A DNA stretch of 14,537 nucleotides, from assembly GCA_902492275.1 (NCBI GenBank), contig CABUKW010000068.1, forward strand, positions 1-14,537, read 5' to 3'. Source of the DNA: an uncultured Peptococcaceae bacterium (GTDB lineage: Bacteria > Bacillota > Peptococcia > Peptococcales > Peptococcaceae). Below the pieces are notes generated by a model. The model was not told the DNA's origin and made no database searches. It was given only the letters and a program-made list of their open reading frames with translations. The position numbers and the translations under genes are program-made. This document shows, in pieces, positions 1-6,887 of this stretch. The stretch's first letter is position 1, and every line of letters begins with the position of its first letter.

Positions 1-1554
1 TTATTTCTGATGTTTCATAACTTCTTCTTCAACTAAATCAACTTCACAGTCCGTAACAGGTGTGCAGTCTTCAACGGCTTCCAATTCTTCTTTGGTCAGA
101 CCGGATTTGTCGCCCAAAATCAGATAGCCAACCATACCGTGAGAGGTAGCGCGGAACCGTTTCATAGCAACAAAGTAGAAAATAGCGCCCATGATAATCC
201 AAACAGCCAATGCGCACCAGCAAGGCTTACTTAAGAACGCCGGCATACCAGGAATAACCTGCAGAGCGATGATAGCCAGAGATACAATAGCGCCGGCAGC
301 AGCCATCACAGGAGAGATATCATCGTCAGATTTTGGACGCAATCCTTTGGTCAAAACCATATAAGCGCCGGCACAGGTAAAGAAGTAGCCAACACCAGTA
401 CCAACAGCAGCCATGTCAACAACCCAGTTCAGAACTTCACGACCAAAGAACGGAGCGATGGAGCAAACGCACATTACGAAAAGAATCCCTTTGGAAGGAG
501 TTTTGTGAACAGGATGGATATAAGCAAAGAATTTAGGCATCATTCTGGCACGAGCCATACCGAAGAGCAGACGGCTGGAGGACATATAGAAGCCGTTAAT
601 ACCAGTCAGCATACCAGCCAATACAGCGATAACAACGAAAGCAATCCCTAAGCTGCCCAATGCCTGACGAATCATAGCGCCGGTTCTCCAGGATTCTGGC
701 TGACCGGAAGCATTGGTTAAGTCAACCATTTCCATCCAAGGCATAACGGCAGCGGTCACAACAGCCAGAGCGGCATAGATTAAAGCACCAACGCCGATAG
801 CGCTGAAGATTAACAGTAAGGTTTTGTTGGCAGGGAAGTTAAATTCTTCTGCAGCCTGAGGGATACAGTCAAAGCCCACATACAGGAACGGAGCCATGGC
901 GATAATCAGAATAATCCCTTTGATGAGCGGTACATCATATTGATTAGCAGCGGGCTGCAGGTTTTCCATGTGGAAGTTGCCTGTGATCATGGTACCGAAT
1001 ACGATTAACAACACAGCAGCACATAACAGGATACATAAGAACAGCTGCACATTCCCAGTAGATTTAACGCCGCGGTAGTTTACAAAACCCAGCACCCATA
1101 ACAGGGCTAAGGATACAGCAATTTCACCGGCGTATACCGGCCAGCCTGCAATGGTCCATAGTAAACCTTTTTGCAGCAAGCCCGGCGTTAAAATACTGAA
1201 CAATACGGGTACAGCGGTGGCGTTCAGTGCAACGATGCCGAAATAGCCGACAGAAAGCATCCAGCCGCAGACGTAGGATGCAACTGGCCCAAAGCCAACA
1301 TAAGCATAAGCAAATTCACCGCCGGCTACGGGGAATTTGGCAATCATGTAAGCGTAGCTAAAACCAACAATCAACATCAGGGCGCCGCCCAATAAGAAAC
1401 CAAGTACCAATGGCAGAGGCCCGCCAGCCTTTACCATCCAGTTTGGCGACTGGATAAAAGCGCCCCAGCCAATAATAGAACCCAGAGCAACGGCCCAGAT
1501 ATTGGCAGGGTTCAAAGATTTTTCAAGTTCAACACGTTCATGTTTCTCAGCCAT
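1..1554 (-). CDS. APC-superfamily amino acid/amine permease, copy 1 (517 aa)
   Basis: This is a polytopic inner-membrane transporter with about 12 hydrophobic segments. APC-type marks are a glycine-rich first helix (GSIIGWG, residues 25-31), AGGEFAYAY (77-85) in the third helix, and GFDCIPQAAEEF (227-238) in the sixth, the region that helps line the substrate site in this fold. An acidic tail follows the last helix (about 487-512). The family moves amino acids or amines by proton or sodium coupling or by exchange; the substrate cannot be read here. I chose the ATG at 1554 because GGAGG lies 8 nt before it; the upstream TTG at 1569 overlaps that ribosome binding site. The gene is identical in DNA to the copy at 2316-3869. 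The window begins exactly at the stop codon, so its terminator is not visible. Family confidence is high, substrate unknown. Confidence 0.93.
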   Translation of the reverse strand: MAEKHERVELEKSLNPANIWAVALGSIIGWGAFIQSPNWMVKAGGPLPLVLGFLLGGALMLIVGFSYAYMIAKFPVAGGEFAYAYVGFGPVASYVCGWMLSVGYFGIVALNATAVPVLFSILTPGLLQKGLLWTIAGWPVYAGEIAVSLALLWVLGFVNYRGVKSTGNVQLFLCILLCAAVLLIVFGTMITGNFHMENLQPAANQYDVPLIKGIILIIAMAPFLYVGFDCIPQAAEEFNFPANKTLLLIFSAIGVGALIYAALAVVTAAVMPWMEMVDLTNASGQPESWRTGAMIRQALGSLGIAFVVIAVLAGMLTGINGFYMSSSRLLFGMARARMMPKFFAYIHPVHKTPSKGILFVMCVCSIAPFFGREVLNWVVDMAAVGTGVGYFFTCAGAYMVLTKGLRPKSDDDISPVMAAAGAIVSLAIIALQVIPGMPAFLSKPCWCALAVWIIMGAIFYFVAMKRFRATSHGMVGYLILGDKSGLTKEELEAVEDCTPVTDCEVDLVEEEVMKHQK

Positions 1555-1597
1555 AAAAATCGCCTCCAACTCTTAAGTAAAAAATTTTGAGATAAAA
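1..1597. repeat. Perfect 1,597-nt direct repeat, unit 1
   Basis: Every base from 1 to 1597 matches 2316 to 3912 (offset 2315) in a line-by-line comparison by eye; no mismatch was found. The repeat covers the whole permease gene plus 43 nt of upstream sequence including the ribosome binding site. Identity stops at 1598 (T here, A at 3913). The left boundary is outside the window. Confidence 0.95.
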
Positions 1598-1958
1598 TTA
1601 TAAAAGCGTTTTTTCTGAATGATAGAGAGTGTATTTTTATAAAATTTTTTAAATAAAAATAAAAAATACAAATTCAGAAAGTAAAGTAAAAGTTTTTTCA
1701 TCAGCAAGATATGTCTAATGTTTCGATGCTCCTTTTGTGACAGATTGTATCTGCGATGAAAAATAATGAACGCCCATTCCAACAAGGTGCGTTGAATGAC
1801 GAACAATACTTGTTTGAAAAATAGGACAACGGTTCACATGAAAAGTATTATCAGCAAGTAATTTCCAGGTGAAATGATAATACATCAGAAAATTTTATAC
1901 ACTTTATAAAACAAAAAACATGTAATTGCCCAGTAAAATTTTTCAATAAGATGGATTT

Positions 1959-1988
1959 ATTATAAAAGACAAAAAAATAAATTGACAA
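1959..1988 (-). promoter_or_regulatory. Candidate promoter for permease copy 1
   Basis: On the minus strand, TTGTCA (1983-1988) and a perfect TATAAT (1959-1964) are 18 bp apart. Its -35 box overlaps the -35 box of a plus-strand promoter, so the two would fire back to back. Transcription would start near 1952, leaving a leader of about 400 nt. A/T-rich DNA gives chance matches, so this is moderate. Confidence 0.5.
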
Positions 1989-2009
1989 TAGGTTTTGACC
2001 TAATATTAT
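1982..2009 (+). promoter_or_regulatory. Plus-strand promoter with palindromic operator-like spacer
   Basis: A consensus TTGACA (1982-1987) and TATTAT (2004-2009) are separated by 16 bp. The spacer holds an inverted repeat, TAGGT-tttg-ACCTA (1989-2002), placed where a bound repressor would block RNA polymerase. No annotated gene follows on this strand; the next element is the terminator at 2244-2280, which suggests a short untranslated transcript. The boxes are read directly; repression is inferred. Confidence 0.5.
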
Positions 2010-2015
2010 ATATGC

Positions 2016-2280
2016 TATGACACAACTGGTGAAGAGAACTTCGAGAAGAAATGTGGATTTTTTCTTGCCTGACGGGAATTTGCAAAGTATGTTCTGCCTA
2101 AAAAATTTTTATAAAAAATATCAAAGAAAGATAACGCCTTCAAAATACTAATAGGAAAATCAATAACTCACAAAAAATGAATATTTAGAATTGGCTTTTT
2201 CAGTATATGAAAAAAGAGCAAAAAAAGAACTTCATTGCAAAATAAAAAAGACTACCGTCAAAAATACGATAGTCTTTTTT
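2016..2280 (+). ncRNA. Candidate small transcript between the permease copies
   Basis: A promoter at 1982-2009 and an intrinsic terminator with a T run at 2244-2280 bracket about 265 nt with no substantial open frame. A 16-codon frame (2051-2101, MWIFSCLTGICKVCSA) has only a weak purine-rich stretch before it. Local stems such as GAAG-AGAA-CTTC and AAGAAA/TTTCTT occur near the 5' end. I recognise no known RNA family. The transcript is inferred only from its boundaries. Confidence 0.3.
2244..2280 (-). terminator. Bidirectional intrinsic terminator downstream of permease copy 2
   Basis: AAAAAAGACTA (2244-2254) pairs perfectly with TAGTCTTTTTT (2270-2280), with an inner CGT/ACG stem across one mismatch. 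Runs of six A and six T flank the core, so it can end transcription from both sides: permease copy 2, whose stop codon is 36 nt away, and any plus-strand transcript from 1982-2009. Confidence 0.85.
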
Positions 2281-2315
2281 GTGTTTACAAGATTCAGAAA
2301 TATTGTTAGAGGATA

Positions 2316-3869
2316 TTATTTCTGATGTTTCATAACTTCTTCTTCAACTAAATCAACTTCACAGTCCGTAACAGGTGTGCAGTCTTCAACGGCTTCCAAT
2401 TCTTCTTTGGTCAGACCGGATTTGTCGCCCAAAATCAGATAGCCAACCATACCGTGAGAGGTAGCGCGGAACCGTTTCATAGCAACAAAGTAGAAAATAG
2501 CGCCCATGATAATCCAAACAGCCAATGCGCACCAGCAAGGCTTACTTAAGAACGCCGGCATACCAGGAATAACCTGCAGAGCGATGATAGCCAGAGATAC
2601 AATAGCGCCGGCAGCAGCCATCACAGGAGAGATATCATCGTCAGATTTTGGACGCAATCCTTTGGTCAAAACCATATAAGCGCCGGCACAGGTAAAGAAG
2701 TAGCCAACACCAGTACCAACAGCAGCCATGTCAACAACCCAGTTCAGAACTTCACGACCAAAGAACGGAGCGATGGAGCAAACGCACATTACGAAAAGAA
2801 TCCCTTTGGAAGGAGTTTTGTGAACAGGATGGATATAAGCAAAGAATTTAGGCATCATTCTGGCACGAGCCATACCGAAGAGCAGACGGCTGGAGGACAT
2901 ATAGAAGCCGTTAATACCAGTCAGCATACCAGCCAATACAGCGATAACAACGAAAGCAATCCCTAAGCTGCCCAATGCCTGACGAATCATAGCGCCGGTT
3001 CTCCAGGATTCTGGCTGACCGGAAGCATTGGTTAAGTCAACCATTTCCATCCAAGGCATAACGGCAGCGGTCACAACAGCCAGAGCGGCATAGATTAAAG
3101 CACCAACGCCGATAGCGCTGAAGATTAACAGTAAGGTTTTGTTGGCAGGGAAGTTAAATTCTTCTGCAGCCTGAGGGATACAGTCAAAGCCCACATACAG
3201 GAACGGAGCCATGGCGATAATCAGAATAATCCCTTTGATGAGCGGTACATCATATTGATTAGCAGCGGGCTGCAGGTTTTCCATGTGGAAGTTGCCTGTG
3301 ATCATGGTACCGAATACGATTAACAACACAGCAGCACATAACAGGATACATAAGAACAGCTGCACATTCCCAGTAGATTTAACGCCGCGGTAGTTTACAA
3401 AACCCAGCACCCATAACAGGGCTAAGGATACAGCAATTTCACCGGCGTATACCGGCCAGCCTGCAATGGTCCATAGTAAACCTTTTTGCAGCAAGCCCGG
3501 CGTTAAAATACTGAACAATACGGGTACAGCGGTGGCGTTCAGTGCAACGATGCCGAAATAGCCGACAGAAAGCATCCAGCCGCAGACGTAGGATGCAACT
3601 GGCCCAAAGCCAACATAAGCATAAGCAAATTCACCGCCGGCTACGGGGAATTTGGCAATCATGTAAGCGTAGCTAAAACCAACAATCAACATCAGGGCGC
3701 CGCCCAATAAGAAACCAAGTACCAATGGCAGAGGCCCGCCAGCCTTTACCATCCAGTTTGGCGACTGGATAAAAGCGCCCCAGCCAATAATAGAACCCAG
3801 AGCAACGGCCCAGATATTGGCAGGGTTCAAAGATTTTTCAAGTTCAACACGTTCATGTTTCTCAGCCAT
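2316..3869 (-). CDS. APC-superfamily amino acid/amine permease, copy 2 (517 aa)
   Basis: The protein and DNA are identical to the gene at 1-1554, so it should transport the same unknown substrate through the same 12-helix APC fold (GSIIGWG 25-31, AGGEFAYAY 77-85, GFDCIPQAAEEF 227-238). The ATG at 3869 is preferred because GGAGG sits 8 nt upstream; the TTG at 3884 overlaps that site. Unlike copy 1, its 3' end is visible and is followed by the terminator at 2244-2280. Sequence upstream of 3912 has no general similarity to that upstream of copy 1. Identity of even synonymous positions implies a very recent duplication or ongoing gene conversion; an assembly duplicate is less likely given the different flanks. 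Confidence 0.93.
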   Translation of the reverse strand: MAEKHERVELEKSLNPANIWAVALGSIIGWGAFIQSPNWMVKAGGPLPLVLGFLLGGALMLIVGFSYAYMIAKFPVAGGEFAYAYVGFGPVASYVCGWMLSVGYFGIVALNATAVPVLFSILTPGLLQKGLLWTIAGWPVYAGEIAVSLALLWVLGFVNYRGVKSTGNVQLFLCILLCAAVLLIVFGTMITGNFHMENLQPAANQYDVPLIKGIILIIAMAPFLYVGFDCIPQAAEEFNFPANKTLLLIFSAIGVGALIYAALAVVTAAVMPWMEMVDLTNASGQPESWRTGAMIRQALGSLGIAFVVIAVLAGMLTGINGFYMSSSRLLFGMARARMMPKFFAYIHPVHKTPSKGILFVMCVCSIAPFFGREVLNWVVDMAAVGTGVGYFFTCAGAYMVLTKGLRPKSDDDISPVMAAAGAIVSLAIIALQVIPGMPAFLSKPCWCALAVWIIMGAIFYFVAMKRFRATSHGMVGYLILGDKSGLTKEELEAVEDCTPVTDCEVDLVEEEVMKHQK

Positions 3870-3912
3870 AAAAATCGCCTCCAACTCTTAAGTAAAAAAT
3901 TTTGAGATAAAA
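2316..3912. repeat. Perfect 1,597-nt direct repeat, unit 2
   Basis: This is the second unit of the exact repeat at 1-1597. The downstream side is immediately bounded by A/T-rich sequence and a terminator 36 nt beyond the stop codon. On the upstream side identity ends 43 nt before the ATG, inside an A run, where 3913 onward departs from 1598 onward. Confidence 0.95.
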
Positions 3913-4589
3913 AATTATGAATTCCCGTTTTTAAAATAAAGGCTCAATAAAAAATGGGGAATAAATGCAATTTATTTTGCTGCAGTTACGCCAGTACGCT
4001 GATGCTCCTTCTTCGGCCTAAATTGTAAACTGTAACAAAAATAAAAATGTAAACAAAAAAGTATATATTAAATAGGAAAGAATTAATTTTAAATTTATAT
4101 ATTATTAACAAATTGTAAAAGCAATTTGGGATTCTATAATTGCAGAAATCAGTTTTTTGAAAATCCGTTATGTAAATTATTCAAAATACAAAGAAAACCA
4201 ACTTAATAATTAAGAAATAAAATTAAGTTTAAATAAATATCGTGATAAATACAATTAATTCTATGAAAACGATTTATTAATAAAATTATAACATTGTGAA
4301 AAGGAAAATGTAAAGAAAAAATATAAAGAAGATTAATCAATATTAAAAAATTGGTCTATCGCTCAAATTTTGTTGTGCTAAAACATAATAAGGGAATCAA
4401 GGTCGTTTTCATCTTTACCGCTCTAATAGTGTATAAGATTGCTGTGACGATATATTTCCCGTTTTAAGAAGTTGAGGTGGTGAAAGAATAGGGGAATGCG
4501 ATGTGTAAATTAAAAAATGGTAAAATCAAAAATAAACGCGTTTCAGGTGATTTTTGAGAACGACATAAACGTTCTTGTATCTGTAACAT
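3870..4589. other. A/T-rich intergenic region and leader of permease copy 2
   Basis: No convincing gene was found. The stretch 4021-4340 is extremely A/T-rich. It contains a candidate promoter for copy 2 (4285-4314), an 8-bp inverted repeat AACTTAAT/ATTAAGTT (4200-4229), and a less A/T-rich patch (about 3980-4020) with AAGGAGCATC (minus strand, 4001-4010) preceded by TACAAT (4022-4027), as in the copy 1 leader. An 18-codon plus-strand frame (4501-4557, MCKLKNGKIKNKRVSGDF) follows AGGGG, but nothing else supports it. A 6-bp hairpin AGAACG/CGTTCT lies at 4557-4575. Confidence 0.5.
4285..4314 (-). promoter_or_regulatory. Candidate promoter for permease copy 2
   Basis: On the minus strand TTTACA (4309-4314) and a perfect TATAAT (4285-4290) are 18 bp apart. 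This predicts a leader of about 410 nt, similar in length but not in sequence to that of copy 1. The surrounding DNA is so A/T-rich that other starts nearer the gene are possible. Confidence 0.4.
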
Positions 4590-4636
4590 AAAAAACGCCG
4601 CAGCTAAAATATTTTCATCCCATTTTAGCTGCGGCG
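4590..4636 (-). terminator. Intrinsic terminator of the third permease
   Basis: A perfect 15-bp stem, CGCCGCAGCTAAAAT (4596-4610) with ATTTTAGCTGCGGCG (4622-4636), has an 11-nt loop. Read on the minus strand, it is followed by six T (A at 4590-4595). It lies 36 nt past the stop codon at 4673. There is no T run on the plus side, so it works for the minus strand. Confidence 0.92.
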
Positions 4637-4672
4637 ATAAGTTCTCATATCAGTTGCCGATTCATCAAAAGA

Positions 4673-6115
4673 TTATTCCTGACAAATAACAGGACAGGTA
4701 GCATCTTTGACGCCTTTTTCATGTAAGATTGTATCCATATCCTCATCGTTAGAGAGATACCGTTTGCGCATGATGAAAAAGAAAATCACGCCCATGACAG
4801 TCCAAACAGCCAGTGCGAACAAAGACTGCGGCGATAAGAAGCCCGGCATGCCAGGAATTAGCAACAGTGCTAGGAAGAATACGCCGGCAACAACCCCCAA
4901 GGCGCCAATAAAGCTCTGCCCTTTGCTACCATGCTTCCAGGCTAATACAGCGGCGGCGGCCGTCGTATACGTAAAGGCCAGAGAAGCGCCTACGGAAGTC
5001 ATGTCTACAATCCAGCCCAACACTTCACGGCCAAACCAAGGCGCAATCAGTGAAATGGCCATAACAAACAAAATAGATTTTTTTGGCGTACCGTACTTCG
5101 GGTCAATTTCTGCGAAAAAATTGGGCAGCGCGTTAACCTGCGCCATGGCATACAGCAAACGGCTGGTGGAAAGATAAAAGGCGTTCATACCGGAAACAAC
5201 AGCGCACAGCATGGCAATGCCTACTAAAAACAGGCCGATTTTGCCGATGGTCATTTCAATTACCATACCGGTAGCCCAGAAAGGATCCTGCGCCAGTAAT
5301 TCCTGCCAGGGCATAACGATGGCAGTGATGGTGTTAATGCATATATATAAGCACGCAGCCACTAAAACGGCAGAAACCATCAAAAAGAGAGATTTTTTGT
5401 GAGAAAAGCTGTATTCCTCTGCAGCCTGCGGGATACAGTCAAAACCGATAAAGGCCCATGGTGTCATGGCAACCACTGCAAAAATACAGGAGAATACAGT
5501 GCGGTTATTTTCTGTTTGGAAGGCAGGCATCAAATTGGTGAAATCATGGCACTTAAACAAAACGATAGCCGTCACCAAAACGATAGAGAGGACTAAAATC
5601 AACGATACAGCAGTCTGCAATGCACCGGATCCTTTTACCCCTTTGATGTTTAAAAACGCCAACGCGATCAGAAAAAAGGACGCTACCAAAATCTCGCCGG
5701 CATAGACGTCCCAGCCAGCGATGGAATATAGTTTACCAACTTGGATAATACCAGGGAACAAGTAGCGACTAATTAAACCGACAGCAGTGGCATTGAGCGG
5801 AATGAGTGACCAATAAGCCAGAATTAAAGCCCAGCCGCAGATAAAGCCATGAACCTTGCCAAATGCCGAGTCGGCATAAACAAACTCGCCGCCGGAAACA
5901 GGGAATTTTTGGATAAGATACCCATAGCTCAGGCTGATTAAAATCACAATTCCAGCGCCTAAAAGCATACCGATGGCCATACCAAGCGGGCCAGCTTTTG
6001 GCAAAAAGGAGTTACCAGGCAGCACAAAGCAGCCCCAGCCCACAATAGCGCCCAGGGCAAGTCCCCAAACGTCGATGGGCCGCAGTTCTTTTTTGAAACC
6101 TTGTTCATCAGACAT
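4673..6115 (-). CDS. APC-superfamily permease, diverged paralogue (480 aa)
   Basis: This is a 12-helix permease of the same subfamily as the identical pair to its left. Shared landmarks are GAIVGWG (22-28), SGGEFVYAD (74-82), GFDCIPQAAEEY (224-235), NAFYLSTSRLLYAMA (311-325) and APWFGREVLGWIVDM (358-372). It lacks most of their acidic tail and ends in a short Cys-containing tail. The substrate may differ because several residues around the conserved motifs change. The ATG at 6115 is chosen because AGGAGG precedes it with a T-rich spacer of 7 nt; the possible extension to 6187 is not membrane-like and would bury that site. It has its own promoter, structured leader and terminator, so it is a single-gene unit rather than part of an operon with its paralogues. 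Confidence 0.92.
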   Translation of the reverse strand: MSDEQGFKKELRPIDVWGLALGAIVGWGCFVLPGNSFLPKAGPLGMAIGMLLGAGIVILISLSYGYLIQKFPVSGGEFVYADSAFGKVHGFICGWALILAYWSLIPLNATAVGLISRYLFPGIIQVGKLYSIAGWDVYAGEILVASFFLIALAFLNIKGVKGSGALQTAVSLILVLSIVLVTAIVLFKCHDFTNLMPAFQTENNRTVFSCIFAVVAMTPWAFIGFDCIPQAAEEYSFSHKKSLFLMVSAVLVAACLYICINTITAIVMPWQELLAQDPFWATGMVIEMTIGKIGLFLVGIAMLCAVVSGMNAFYLSTSRLLYAMAQVNALPNFFAEIDPKYGTPKKSILFVMAISLIAPWFGREVLGWIVDMTSVGASLAFTYTTAAAAVLAWKHGSKGQSFIGALGVVAGVFFLALLLIPGMPGFLSPQSLFALAVWTVMGVIFFFIMRKRYLSNDEDMDTILHEKGVKDATCPVICQE

Positions 6116-6154
6116 GAAAAAACCTCCTGAAAATAGATTAAAAAATTGTTTTGC

Positions 6155-6297
6155 TTCTTTCTGCTGTAATGTTTTTGTAATGGGCAAAACAGTTACGTAT
6201 TACAGGAAATTTTTATGAAAAGTGTCGTTACTTCAGTTATGTTGGAATCCTTACTACATGAGTTTCAGCATCACAAGGTTGTTTACTGCAGAAAGAA
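6155..6297 (-). promoter_or_regulatory. Structured 5' leader of the third permease
   Basis: Two distant segments can pair over 14 of 15 positions: TTCTTTCTGCAGTAA (minus strand, 6283-6297) and TTACAGCAGAAAGAA (minus strand, 6155-6169). They would close about 113 nt of RNA, including a CCTT...AAGG stem. The 3' arm ends about 30 nt before the ribosome binding site. The layout resembles a closing stem of a cis-regulatory RNA, but I recognise no riboswitch or T-box consensus. The pairing is seen; regulation is inferred. Confidence 0.4.
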
Positions 6298-6316
6298 ACG
6301 CTCTAACTTAGTGTAA

Positions 6317-6346
6317 AGTATAAAGAATTCCTGTTCTTTCTGACAA
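6317..6346 (-). promoter_or_regulatory. Promoter of the third permease
   Basis: On the minus strand TTGTCA (6341-6346) and TATACT (6317-6322), each matching five of six consensus bases, are 18 bp apart. Transcription would start near 6310, giving a leader of about 195 nt that begins just before the first arm of the 6155-6297 inverted repeat. Confidence 0.6.
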
Positions 6347-6461
6347 CGGTGCGCCGACTAATTTTTTTTAGGTTAAAGCACAGAGGAACCGTAGGATATC
6401 AGAAGAGAAGTCAAAGACCATTTGTATTTTTATGCATAGAGGAAGAAGCGGGTATAAAATG

Positions 6462-6505
6462 CAAAAGAGGATTGTTACATGAAATGAAGTAACAATCCTC
6501 TTTTG
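6462..6505 (-). terminator. Strong bidirectional terminator or attenuator hairpin
   Basis: CAAAAGAGGATTGTTAC (6462-6478) pairs over all 17 bases with its complement at 6489-6505, with a 10-nt loop. On the minus strand the stem's own TTTTG is followed by CATTTT; on the plus strand the 3' arm also ends in TTTTG. It lies upstream of the third permease promoter on the same strand and about 70 nt beyond the promoter at 6580-6609, so it may end a small RNA or attenuate read-through. Confidence 0.8.
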
Positions 6506-6573
6506 TTAAGTAGTGGGTAATATGCAAGAGAAGACGCACTGTTTACACAGCTTGTACAACATGTTGCATGTTC
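6462..6573 (-). ncRNA. Candidate ~110-nt small RNA or attenuated leader
   Basis: An extended -10 promoter at 6580-6609 and the 17-bp terminator at 6462-6505 bracket a short transcript with no gene. It begins with a palindrome (CAACATGTTG, 6557-6566) and contains TCTTCTCTT, which could pair with AAAAGAGGA of the terminator's first arm as an alternative fold. An 8-codon frame (6543-6569, MQHVVQAV) starts about 4 nt from the predicted 5' end and has no ribosome binding site, so it is probably untranslated. Confidence 0.35.
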
Positions 6574-6579
6574 AAAATT

Positions 6580-6609
6580 AGTATACCACACAATGGTTGT
6601 TATTTACAA
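6580..6609 (-). promoter_or_regulatory. Extended -10 promoter, minus strand
   Basis: On the minus strand TTGTAA (6604-6609), an 18-bp spacer ending in TGG, and TATACT (6580-6585) form an extended -10 promoter. It points at the terminator 6462-6505 and, beyond it, the third permease. Confidence 0.5.
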
Positions 6610-6887
6610 GCGTACAATATTTCCTGCATGAAGAAATATTAGCAAGCCTGAGAAATAAATATCCATCGGCGGCGTTATCGTAATCATAGCAGAAAACACA
6701 GAGTATGACAAGAAAAAATAACTGGCAGGATTAGATATAATTGGGGTGTGGAAGGATTATGAAGGGCAGAACAGTAAGGAGCATGGAGGGCAACAGTACA
6801 AAACTAAACGCAGCGCAAAAGTCAGGCTGTCACATTAGCAAAACGCGACAGCCTTTTCCATGCAGTTTCCAGATGGTATGGATGATT
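6610..6887. other. Non-coding region with a small plus-facing hairpin
   Basis: No gene could be supported. A 7-bp stem GGCTGTC (6825-6831) / GACAGCC (6847-6853) is followed by TTTT on the plus strand. It could act as a weak terminator for plus-strand transcripts or, less well because its T-rich stretch is displaced, for the small gene at 6888-7127. A perfect TATAAT lies at 6736-6741 (plus) without a good -35 box. Confidence 0.4.

Larger units (their letters stand above)
1555..2243. other. A/T-rich intergenic region and leader of permease copy 1
   Basis: No convincing gene lies here. On the minus strand it would be the roughly 400-nt leader of permease copy 1 if transcription starts at the promoter at 1959-1988. 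The leader holds a perfect 9-bp inverted repeat (GTATTATCA at 1845-1853, TGATAATAC at 1875-1883), and TACAAT (minus strand, 1744-1749) followed by AAGGAGCATC (minus strand, 1725-1734), a pair also found before copy 2. Around 1725-1860 the sequence is less A/T-rich than its flanks and may be a gene remnant; the 77-codon minus frame at 1573-1806 has only a TTG start and low-complexity Phe/Lys/Leu content. Confidence 0.5.

Noticed and set aside
1573..1806. 77-codon minus-strand frame upstream of permease copy 1
   Set aside because: It starts with TTG without a ribosome binding site, is dominated by Phe/Leu/Lys/Tyr from A/T-rich DNA, and runs through the RBS-proximal leader. It is more likely leader or remnant DNA.
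3961..4020. A lysine or glycine riboswitch suggested by GGCCGAAGAAGGAGC before permease copy 2
   Set aside because: Only a short GCCGAAG-like match is present; the other conserved core segments are missing.
4501..4557. 18-codon plus-strand peptide frame after AGGGG
   Set aside because: It is short and Lys-rich in A/T-rich DNA, with no clear promoter and no recognisable family.
4707..6218. Several plus-strand frames opposite the third permease
   Set aside because: They are shadows of a clearly coding minus-strand membrane protein and show low-complexity antisense composition.
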